Positions 1 through 5,226 of a stretch of 5,513 nt of DNA are shown here, in pieces (the stretch's first letter is position 1; each line of letters opens with the position of its first letter). The stretch covers positions 1 through 5,513 of the forward strand of contig DAIEHO010000322.1 in NCBI GenBank assembly GCA_027353565.1, in the 5' to 3' direction. Both the position numbers and the translations under genes were made by a program. A model generated the notes under the pieces. It ran no database searches. It saw only the letters and a list, made by a program, of their open reading frames with translations, and had not been told where the DNA came from. The stretch comes from Propionibacteriaceae bacterium. GTDB lineage: Bacteria > Actinomycetota > Actinomycetes > Propionibacteriales > Propionibacteriaceae.

Positions 1-339
1 GTCGCCCTGTCGTTCCCCGGAGCCGCGGAGAAGGTCACGCATGGCTGGCCGGCGTTCTACTCGGTCAAGGTCTTCGGCTACTACGGGGGAAGCATCAAGG
101 TCGATGGGGTATACGTCCGGCACGACCAGTCGCTGCTGGTGCTGGCGGACCCGGGTGAGTACGAGGCGCTCGCGCAGGACGAGCGCGTCTACCGGCCGGC
201 CTACCTCGGCCCGTACGGTTGGCTCGGCCTCGACCTGACCCCCGAGACGGACTGGACGGAGGTGGCGGAGCTCCTCGACGCGTCGTACCGGATCACGGCC
301 CCGCGACGACTCATCGCCCGGCTCGACGCGCGAGTCTGA
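1..339 (+). CDS. MmcQ/YjbR family protein (5' truncated by window edge)
   Basis: The reading frame is open from the first base to a TGA at 337-339 and gives 112 residues. It contains the features expected of the YjbR/MmcQ fold: an N-terminal FPGAAEKVTHGWPAF segment (the usual 'PG..e...hG.p.f' stretch), a central strand pair around VKVDG/YVRH, and the conserved block RPAYLGPYGWLGLDL followed by a DW..VAELLDASYR helix and a terminal APRRL. Family members run roughly 110-125 residues, so only a few N-terminal residues, including the start, should lie outside the window. The family has a double-wing, CyaY-like fold. It is often called DNA-binding, but its role is poorly established, so I give no specific function. 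It is followed after 114 bp by the aldo/keto reductase on the same strand, probably as a separate unit. Confidence 0.82.
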   Translation, partial: VALSFPGAAEKVTHGWPAFYSVKVFGYYGGSIKVDGVYVRHDQSLLVLADPGEYEALAQDERVYRPAYLGPYGWLGLDLTPETDWTEVAELLDASYRITAPRRLIARLDARV

Positions 340-442
340 GAGACAGGCGCGGTCGCGCTCGTTCGCACCTACTTCGGGAAACCGACGGCAACGGCTTCCG
401 GCGGGTGTTCGGCGTGCTGGGGTAGGGAGGAGGAAGACCTAC

Positions 443-450
443 GAGGAGGA
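443..450 (+). promoter_or_regulatory. Ribosome binding site of the aldo/keto reductase gene
   Basis: GAGGAGGA ends 3 bases before the ATG at 454, a strong match to the anti-Shine-Dalgarno sequence and slightly closer than usual. A second purine run, GGGAGGAGGAAG, lies at 425-436 but is too far from the start to serve it directly. The site supports ATG 454 as the start. The rest of 340-442 shows no convincing promoter hexamers. Confidence 0.7.
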
Positions 451-453
451 CCG

Positions 454-1491
454 ATGGAGTACCGGCTGATGGGCAGCACCGGCGTGAGTGTCTCGCGCCT
501 GTGTTTGGGCACGATGACGTTCGGCAAAGAGACGGACGAGGCTGGCGCACACGCGCAGCTGGACGCGTTCGTGGAGGCAGGAGGCAACTTCGTCGACACG
601 GCAGACGTGTACCAGTCGGGCGTCTCGGAGGAGATCATCGGCCGTTGGCTCGCGTCGAGGAAGGGTATGGCTGACCGGCTCGTGCTGGCGACCAAGGGCC
701 GCTTCCCGATGGGCGAAGGCCCGAACAGCGTGGGCCTCACACGCAAGCACCTCACGTACGCGCTCGACGGGAGCCTGCGTCGGCTGGGTGTCGAGCAGGT
801 CGACGTCTACCAGGTGCACGCGTTCGACCCGTTGACGCCGCTCGACGAGACGCTCCGGTTCATGGACGACGCGGTCAGCGCCGGGAAGATCTCCTATTTC
901 GGGCTGTCCAACTTCCTCGGCTGGCAGATCGCGGCGATCAGCGAGCTGGCGGCTGCCAGCGGGCGCGTGGCGCCGGTGATGCTCCAGCCGCAGTACAACC
1001 TGCTCACACGGTTCATCGAGCTCGAGGTCGTACCCGCATGCCTGGAGTACGGGCTCGGGATCATCCCGTGGAGCCCGCTCGGTGGAGGGTGGCTGACGGG
1101 CAAGTACTCCCGCGACTCGATGCCGACAGGCTCGACGAGACTCGGTGAGGACCCGAAGCGCGGCATGGAGAACTACGACGCGCGGAACTCGGATCCGAAG
1201 GTGTGGGAGATCATCGACGCCGTCAAGGACGTGGCCGACCGTACGGGGCTGACGATGGCGCAGGTCGCCCTCGCCTGGGTGGCGGACCAGCCGGCAGTGA
1301 CTGCGCCGATCCTCGGGAACCGAACCGGGGAGCAGCTGTCCGAGGCACTGGCGATTGCTGAGACGCATCTGGACGAGTCCGACCAGGCGGCGCTCACGGC
1401 GGTGTCCGCACCGGACGTGCCCCAGTACCCGTACGGCGAGATGGGGCGTGCCCAGCGGAGCCGTCCGATCGCCGGTGGTCGCGCGAGCTGA
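454..1491 (+). CDS. Aldo/keto reductase (NAD(P)H-dependent oxidoreductase)
   Basis: This is a 345-residue cytosolic enzyme of the aldo/keto reductase superfamily, which reduces aldehydes or ketones to alcohols with NADPH on a TIM barrel. The catalytic tetrad is complete: Asp48 and Tyr53 in the NFVDTADVY motif, Lys81 in LATKGRF, and His122 in VYQVHAFD. The family's cofactor and barrel motifs follow in order: GLSNF (150-154), QPQYNLL (178-184), IIPWSPLGGGWLTGKY (203-218), and the C-terminal phosphate-binding loop PILGNRTGEQL (285-295). In that loop the usual Glu-Asn pair after EQL is Glu297-Ala298, a mild departure. Length is normal for the bacterial aryl-alcohol-dehydrogenase-like and YhdN-like branch. 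ATG 454 has a good ribosome binding site, and the domain begins at residue 3. A strong hairpin follows the stop by 24 bp. The physiological substrate cannot be inferred: neighbours offer no pathway, and this family is notoriously broad. Confidence 0.95.
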   Translation: MEYRLMGSTGVSVSRLCLGTMTFGKETDEAGAHAQLDAFVEAGGNFVDTADVYQSGVSEEIIGRWLASRKGMADRLVLATKGRFPMGEGPNSVGLTRKHLTYALDGSLRRLGVEQVDVYQVHAFDPLTPLDETLRFMDDAVSAGKISYFGLSNFLGWQIAAISELAAASGRVAPVMLQPQYNLLTRFIELEVVPACLEYGLGIIPWSPLGGGWLTGKYSRDSMPTGSTRLGEDPKRGMENYDARNSDPKVWEIIDAVKDVADRTGLTMAQVALAWVADQPAVTAPILGNRTGEQLSEALAIAETHLDESDQAALTAVSAPDVPQYPYGEMGRAQRSRPIAGGRAS

Positions 1492-1515
1492 GGCTCCCCG
1501 CGCGAGCTGGAGTAC

Positions 1516-1552
1516 TCCACAGGCCCGAGGGGCTGAGTCTCGGGCCTGTGGA
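1516..1552 (+). terminator. Hairpin after the aldo/keto reductase gene, likely terminator
   Basis: A perfect 14-bp inverted repeat pairs 1516-1529 with 1539-1552 (TCCACAGGCCCGAG against CTCGGGCCTGTGGA). An additional G-T pair closes a 7-base loop. It lies 24 bp after the reductase stop. There is no T-run after it, as is common for actinobacterial terminators. It ends only 3 bp before an alternative ATG (1556) of the downstream Tag-like gene, so a regulatory role in that gene's 5' region is also possible. Confidence 0.75.
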
Positions 1553-1591
1553 CGAATGACTGATCACCTTCTTGGCGCACATGGTCAGGGC

Positions 1592-2218
1592 ATGACGGCG
1601 ACTAGTGGTGTCGGCTCGGCCCTCCTGCTATCGTGGGCCGAGCGTGATCCTGTGGGCCAGGTCTACTACCTGGACGAGTACGGGGTGGCGGTGACCGACG
1701 AGCGCGGCCTTTTCGAGCTCGTGGCCCTGGAGGTGTTCGTTGTGGGCCTCTCCTGGCTCACCGTGCTGCGGCGCCGGGAGGCGATGCGGGACGCGTTCGG
1801 CCAGTTCGACGTCGAGGTCGTCGCGGCCTTCGATGAACAGGACGTGTCCCGTCTGCTGGCCGATCAGCGGCTGATCCGCAACGAGCGCAAGATCCGTGCG
1901 GTGATCGCGAACGCGCGAGCAGCGATGGAGCTCCGGGGCGACGGGGGGCTGCAGGCAGTCGTGTGGAGCGTTCAGCCGGAGATGACGCCAACGCCGAGGA
2001 CGCTCGCGGACGTGGCGACGACCTCGGAGGCCGGGGACCACCTCGCCGAGGTGCTTCACGCCAAGGGCTTCACCGGGGTCGGGCCGACCACCATGCACGC
2101 GCTGCTGGGTGCGGCCGGTGTCCTCGACCTGCAGCTCGTGGGATCGCCCAGCCGGAACCGTTCACGGCTGTGGACACGTACGGGGCGTCGCCGGTCACGA
2201 CCCGTACTCGAGGCGTGA
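1592..2218 (+). CDS. tag: Divergent DNA-3-methyladenine glycosylase I (Tag) homologue lacking the zinc ligands
   Basis: The 208-residue product aligns ungapped over its N-terminal part with E. coli Tag (187 aa), a helix-hairpin-helix base-excision enzyme that removes 3-methyladenine from alkylated DNA. Shared features are W15..RDP (Trp6..QDP in E. coli), the LFE..ALE block with Glu47 (equivalent to the base-contacting Glu38), GLSWLTVLRRRE (52-63, with Trp55 = Trp46), FDVEVVAAF, RNERKIRAVIANARA (96-110), VVWSV, and the RGF-like KGFTGVGPTT (158-167). The four zinc-snap ligands of E. coli Tag (Cys4, His17, His175, Cys179) correspond here to Leu13, Tyr26, Gln181 and Ser185, and pocket Trp21 is Tyr30. 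A basic tail of about 23 residues replaces the Cys-rich end. Start choice is uncertain: ATG 1592 gives 14 residues before the first conserved Trp but has only AGGG abutting it, while in-frame ATG 1556 adds 12 residues and has no better ribosome site. Activity on 3-methyladenine should not be assumed. Confidence 0.8.
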   Translation: MTATSGVGSALLLSWAERDPVGQVYYLDEYGVAVTDERGLFELVALEVFVVGLSWLTVLRRREAMRDAFGQFDVEVVAAFDEQDVSRLLADQRLIRNERKIRAVIANARAAMELRGDGGLQAVVWSVQPEMTPTPRTLADVATTSEAGDHLAEVLHAKGFTGVGPTTMHALLGAAGVLDLQLVGSPSRNRSRLWTRTGRRRSRPVLEA

Positions 2219-2256
2219 CCGGGTGCTCCGAGAGGTGGACGCACAGGCGGTGATGG

Positions 2257-2292
2257 CGGCGGCCCGGTCCGCCGAAGCGAACCGGGCCGCCG
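2257..2292. terminator. Bidirectional terminator hairpin between convergent genes
   Basis: A 12-bp perfect stem pairs 2257-2268 (CGGCGGCCCGGT) with 2281-2292 (ACCGGGCCGCCG). After a one-base mismatch on each side, an inner CGC/GCG triplet closes a CGAA tetraloop at 2273-2276. It starts 38 bp past the Tag-like stop and ends 10 bp before the end of the minus-strand transporter gene, so it can serve both transcripts. There is no T-run on either side. Confidence 0.78.
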
Positions 2293-2302
2293 GGACCCCG
2301 CA

Positions 2303-3760
2303 TCAGGCCTTGTCGGACTCGATCGGGACGTCCACGTCCACATCCTCGTCGGCGTACGCGCCGGGCGGGTCGAACACAAGTGCTGCGCCATCGGACGCGT
2401 CACGAAGCTCCTTGGGAGCGAGCCAGCGAGCCAGGTGGTACAGGCCGACCGCGACGATCGTGCCCAGCGCGATCCCGGAGAGGGTGAAGCTGTCGGAGAA
2501 CTTCAGCGACACGTTGCCGATGCCGATGACGATGCCCGCCGCCAGGGGGACGAGGTTGATCGGGTTCCCGAAGTCGACGTTGTTCTCCTTCCAGATCTTC
2601 GCGCCGAGGAGGCCGATCATGCCGTAGAGCACCACCGTGATGCCGCCGAGCACGCCTCCTGGAGTCGCTGAGATGACCGCGCCGAACTTGGGGGAGAGAC
2701 CGAACACGATGGCGACGAGTGCCGCGACGAAGTACGCCGCGGTCGAGTAGACCTTGGTGGCCGCCATGACGCCGATGTTCTCGGCGTACGTCGTGGTCGG
2801 TCCTGCTCCGACGAACGTCGCGATCATCGAGCCTGCGCCGTCAGCGGCGATCGCCCGACCGAGGTACGGGTCGAGCTTGTCGCCGGTCATCTCTGCCACG
2901 GCCTTCACGTGACCGGTGTTCTCAGCGATCAGCGCGATGACGACCGGAAGCGAGACGAGGACGAAGGCCAGGTTGAACGTCGGCAGGTGGAAGCCGACGA
3001 CGTTGGTCGCCGCGTTGAGCTTCCAGGTCGCGAGGTCGGTGACCGGAGGCAGGCCGAACCAGTTCGCGGCGTTGACGTTCGTCCAGTCCACGCGGAAGTG
3101 TGTGGTGACCTTGCCGGCAGCCGCGGAGAAGGAGGTGATCTTGCCGGTGGTGATGTCGAGCAGCCAGCTCAGCACATAGCCGACGATGAGGGACAGGAAG
3201 ATCGCGATCCTGCCGATGAAGCCCTTGAAACCGACGCTGATGGCGACGACGACTAGCATGACGATGAGGGCGACCCACTGGTCCTGCGGCCAGTACGTGC
3301 CGGCGACCACGGGGGCCAGGTTGAAGCCGATGAGCATGACCACGGCGCCCGTGACGGCAGGGGGCAGCAGCTTGTGGATCACACCAGTGCCCATGAAGTG
3401 GATGATGAGACCCACCATGAACAGGGTCAGCCCGGTGACGAACATCGCACCGGTGAGATCGGACGGCTTACCACCGGCGCCGTAGATGGCGGTGGCAACA
3501 CCGACGAAGGAGGCCGACGACCCGAGGTAGCTGGGGACGCGGTGATTCACGACGAACAGGAAGACCAGCGTCGCGATACCGCTCATCATGACCGCGAGCT
3601 GCGGGTTGAGGCCCATTAGCAGAGGGAAGACGAACGTCGCACCGAACATCGCGACGACGTGCTGAGCGCCGAGGCCGATCGTCTTTCCCCATGAGAGTCG
3701 TTCGCGGGGGCCGACCACCGCGCCGCTCGATACATCAGTCTTGAGTGTCCAAAGCGCCAT
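2303..3760 (-). CDS. uraA: NCS2-family uracil permease (UraA-type nucleobase:proton symporter)
   Basis: This is a 485-residue inner-membrane transporter of the nucleobase-cation symporter-2 family, which imports uracil with protons. Family signatures are clear: GAQHVVAMFGATFVFP (31-46), SYLGSSASF (77-85), the AENTGH motif with Glu280 and His284 (the uracil-contacting Glu241 region of E. coli UraA), and GPTTTYAENIGVMA (320-333) with Glu327 corresponding to UraA Glu290. The last motif favours uracil over purine members. About 13-14 hydrophobic spans run from residue 27 to 445. Departures from the roughly 430-residue E. coli protein are a polar insertion between spans at about 203-260 and an acidic C-terminal tail (about 450-485, DEDVDVDV core). 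The frame stays open upstream to 3925, but ATG 3760 has a strong ribosome site (GGAAGGGAG, 6-base spacing) and the family's normal short N-terminus. It converges on the Tag-like gene and diverges from the FAD oxidoreductase. Confidence 0.94.
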   Translation of the reverse strand: MALWTLKTDVSSGAVVGPRERLSWGKTIGLGAQHVVAMFGATFVFPLLMGLNPQLAVMMSGIATLVFLFVVNHRVPSYLGSSASFVGVATAIYGAGGKPSDLTGAMFVTGLTLFMVGLIIHFMGTGVIHKLLPPAVTGAVVMLIGFNLAPVVAGTYWPQDQWVALIVMLVVVAISVGFKGFIGRIAIFLSLIVGYVLSWLLDITTGKITSFSAAAGKVTTHFRVDWTNVNAANWFGLPPVTDLATWKLNAATNVVGFHLPTFNLAFVLVSLPVVIALIAENTGHVKAVAEMTGDKLDPYLGRAIAADGAGSMIATFVGAGPTTTYAENIGVMAATKVYSTAAYFVAALVAIVFGLSPKFGAVISATPGGVLGGITVVLYGMIGLLGAKIWKENNVDFGNPINLVPLAAGIVIGIGNVSLKFSDSFTLSGIALGTIVAVGLYHLARWLAPKELRDASDGAALVFDPPGAYADEDVDVDVPIESDKA

Positions 3761-3766
3761 CGGCGT

Positions 3767-3775
3767 CTCCCTTCC
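3767..3775 (-). promoter_or_regulatory. Ribosome binding site deciding the uracil permease start
   Basis: Read on the minus strand, GGAAGGGAG sits 6 bases before ATG 3760. This favours that start over the in-frame ATG at 3784 and over the longer open frame reaching 3925, for which no comparable site is seen. Confidence 0.75.
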
Positions 3776-3782
3776 GCTGGGC

Positions 3783-3788
3783 ATCCTA
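3783..3788 (-). promoter_or_regulatory. Candidate -10 element for the uracil permease
   Basis: TAGGAT on the minus strand matches the TAnnnT pattern of actinobacterial housekeeping promoters. It would place the transcript start near 3776, giving a 5' leader of about 16 bases that just contains the ribosome binding site. A GTCACA stretch (minus strand, 3809-3804) matches the -35 consensus at 4 of 6 positions but with a short 15-base spacer. With so short a leader there is no room for a pyrimidine-sensing attenuator or riboswitch if this promoter is the one used. Sequence-only inference. Confidence 0.4.
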
Positions 3789-3891
3789 TGGGTCGCCTGA
3801 GGGTGTGACGGCGGGGGGTCGGAATAGCGATCACCCGGCGTGCGCCGCGCCGCCACATCCCTCGCTGACGTGTGGCCGCCGTGGCTCCCAG

Positions 3892-3897
3892 TAGGAT
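3892..3897 (+). promoter_or_regulatory. Candidate -10 element (or ribosome site) of the FAD oxidoreductase
   Basis: TAGGAT ends 6 bases before ATG 3904, the geometry expected of a -10 hexamer driving a leaderless transcript that begins at or next to the start codon. The same bases include AGGA, which with 7 bases of spacing could instead act as a weak Shine-Dalgarno site. No good -35 is seen at 17 bases. The two readings cannot be separated from sequence alone. Confidence 0.4.
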
Positions 3898-3903
3898 CCA
3901 GCC

Positions 3904-5064
3904 ATGGCCTGGCAGTCGTCCTCACCAGCTGGCGCGAAAGACGTCGTGGTCCTCGGGGCCACCGTCGCGGGCCTCACGACCGCGATCGAGATCGCACGCG
4001 CAGGCGCGTCCGTGACCGTCCTCGACCCCAGCCACTCCACGCGGTTCGGGCTCGGCCTGATCACAGTCGGACAGGGGTCGACGCTCCGCGAGATCGAGCT
4101 CCACCGGGGCGCCGGCGCGGTTGCCACGTACGTTGACTGGACACGGCGCGCCGGAGACTGGCTGCGACTCACGCTGCCCGCTCACGGAGTCACGATCTCC
4201 GACCACGACGCGTACGAGCTGTGCGTCGACGGACACCTTGCGTTCCACCTTGTTCAGGAGAAGCGCCTGCTGCGCCTGGCCGACGAGCAGGTCGACATCA
4301 TCGACGAGGTCCCGCTGCCGCTCGCTGTGCGGCCGGCCCTGTACCTTCCGGACCAGTCGGTGGTCGACTCCTGGGCCCATCGGACCGCTCTCACCGACCT
4401 GGCCACCGGGCTGGGCGTCACGATCGTCCGCGACGTCGAGCTCGGCAGGTTCCTGCGCCATCACGAGTGGCAGGTCCCCTACCGGGTCGGGGATCGGCAA
4501 CACTCCGTGACCGCGGCCGAGGTCGTCGACACGATCGGAGTCTCGCCGTGGGGCGACCTGGTCCTGGATCTGGCGACAGTCGTCCATCCCATCGTGGAGG
4601 CCGAGGGTGACTGCGAGCAGATCCACACGTTCGTCGACACGCCCGCGGCTCTCGTGTACGGGTCACGCGGGTTCACCGTCGTCATCGGCCAGCCGGTCAG
4701 CGAGGTGCGCGAGCGCCCGGCGGCCGCTGACCTCGTGGGTTGGGTGACCAGCCAGCTCAAGCGGCAGGTCACGAAGGTGCGTGCACGGTACGCAGAGGTC
4801 ACGGCCGATCGCGTACCCGTGGTCGGGGCGATTCCGCTGTTGCGTGGTGCGTGGGTAGCGAGGGGCTTCGGGCTGTACGAGACCACCTCTGCCACCGCGG
4901 CGGGGCTCCAGCTGGCAGAGGCTCTCGTCTCGGGCGGACCTCAGCCGTGGGCGCCGCTCCGGGTGCCGACAGGCCCGCTCGCCGCGTGGCGTCGTTGGGC
5001 CGGCCGTGACATGGACCCGATGGTCGACGTCCCCAACCTGCTGTCCCGCCGCGGTCTGATCTAG
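3904..5064 (+). CDS. FAD-dependent oxidoreductase, DAO (D-amino-acid oxidase/dehydrogenase-like) fold
   Basis: The 386-residue product starts with a Rossmann beta-alpha-beta dinucleotide fold: VVVLGATVAGLTTAIEIA (14-31) and SVTVLD ending at Asp41, the ribose-binding acidic residue. The usual GxGxxG is GATVAG (18-23), with Thr20 in place of the second Gly. A C-terminal FAD-contacting segment follows the DAO plan: DRVPVVGAIP (302-311), then VARGFGLYETTSATAAGLQLAEAL (318-341), like the final 'G..G...a...g..la.li' helix of DadA or glycine-oxidase relatives. The middle (about 80-290) is poorly conserved and is where substrate specificity would lie. There is no signal peptide, so a cytosolic flavoprotein is expected, acting on an amine, amino acid or similar small molecule. 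ATG 3904 leaves 13 residues before the first strand. It is transcribed divergently from the uracil permease and convergently with the nucleoside hydrolase. The precise substrate is unknown, and DAO membership rests on fold motifs only. Confidence 0.85.
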   Translation: MAWQSSSPAGAKDVVVLGATVAGLTTAIEIARAGASVTVLDPSHSTRFGLGLITVGQGSTLREIELHRGAGAVATYVDWTRRAGDWLRLTLPAHGVTISDHDAYELCVDGHLAFHLVQEKRLLRLADEQVDIIDEVPLPLAVRPALYLPDQSVVDSWAHRTALTDLATGLGVTIVRDVELGRFLRHHEWQVPYRVGDRQHSVTAAEVVDTIGVSPWGDLVLDLATVVHPIVEAEGDCEQIHTFVDTPAALVYGSRGFTVVIGQPVSEVRERPAAADLVGWVTSQLKRQVTKVRARYAEVTADRVPVVGAIPLLRGAWVARGFGLYETTSATAAGLQLAEALVSGGPQPWAPLRVPTGPLAAWRRWAGRDMDPMVDVPNLLSRRGLI

Positions 5065-5070
5065 GACGGG

Positions 5071-5086
5071 CGCGGTCCCGCGGTCC
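5071..5086. repeat. Short tandem direct repeat
   Basis: CGCGGTCC occurs twice head to tail, 7 bases after the oxidoreductase stop. It is only two copies of an 8-mer in very GC-rich DNA, so it may be chance. No function is implied. Confidence 0.3.
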
Positions 5087-5096
5087 TTCGTGACAG

Positions 5097-5118
5097 CTGC
5101 ACGGCTGGCGACGTGCAG
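5097..5118 (+). terminator. Weak hairpin downstream of the FAD oxidoreductase
   Basis: CTGCAC (5097-5102) pairs with GTGCAG (5113-5118) across a 10-base loop, starting 33 bp after the oxidoreductase stop. There is no T-run, and the 6-bp stem is modest. It is the nearest candidate terminator for the plus-strand gene in this convergent region, but it could be chance. Confidence 0.3.
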
Positions 5119-5174
5119 GTCCCCCGGACGGGAGCACGCGACCGGGTGGTGGGCTCGACATGCGTCGTTGACCG

Positions 5175-5198
5175 CTCCTTGAGGACAGTACGAAGGAG
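5175..5198. terminator. Inverted repeat in the convergent intergenic region
   Basis: CTCCTT (5175-5180) pairs with AAGGAG (5193-5198), extended by a G-T pair (5174/5199), around a 12-base loop. It lies just beyond the stronger nucleoside hydrolase hairpin, as seen from the minus strand, and could back up termination for either convergent gene. Confidence 0.3.
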
Positions 5199-5204
5199 TC
5201 GAAC

Positions 5205-5220
5205 CCGCGCCGAAGCGCGG
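5205..5220 (-). terminator. UUCG-tetraloop hairpin after the nucleoside hydrolase gene
   Basis: On the minus strand CCGCGC-TTCG-GCGCGG forms an all-GC 6-bp stem closed by C(UUCG)G, one of the most stable RNA tetraloops. It begins 6 bases after the nucleoside hydrolase stop (5227). The extra-stable loop forms only in the minus-strand transcript (the plus strand reads CGAA), which fits a terminator or 3'-end protector for that gene. There is no T-run after it. Confidence 0.6.
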
Positions 5221-5226
5221 CGGCCC

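Noticed and set aside
340..453. A possible promoter (TAGGGA at 423-428) upstream of the aldo/keto reductase gene.
   Set aside because: The hexamer is part of a purine-rich ribosome-site region, lacks the final T of TAnnnT, and has no -35 partner at suitable spacing.
439..1368. A 309-codon open frame antisense to the aldo/keto reductase gene.
   Set aside because: It is an Arg/His/Val-rich shadow produced by high-GC codon bias. It resembles no family, while the plus-strand frame has a full catalytic tetrad and a ribosome binding site.
1355..1591. Upstream extension of the Tag-like reading frame into the end of the aldo/keto reductase gene.
   Set aside because: The extra residues are Arg/Ser-rich out-of-frame translation of the reductase gene and the terminator hairpin. 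Homology to Tag begins only after 1592.
2903..3278. Several mid-sized frames on both strands inside the uracil permease gene.
   Set aside because: They are low-complexity Arg/Asp/Gly/His-rich shadows of a gene whose own frame shows clear membrane spans and NCS2 motifs.
3761..3925. N-terminal extension of the uracil permease frame up to 3925, overlapping the start of the oxidoreductase gene.
   Set aside because: The extension is polar and unlike NCS2 N-termini, it would overlap the divergent gene, and a strong ribosome site marks ATG 3760.
5190..5222. A tRNA-like T-arm string (GGTTCGACTCC on the minus strand).
   Set aside because: The bases flanking the loop do not pair as a 5-bp T stem, and no acceptor, D or anticodon arm can be assembled around it.
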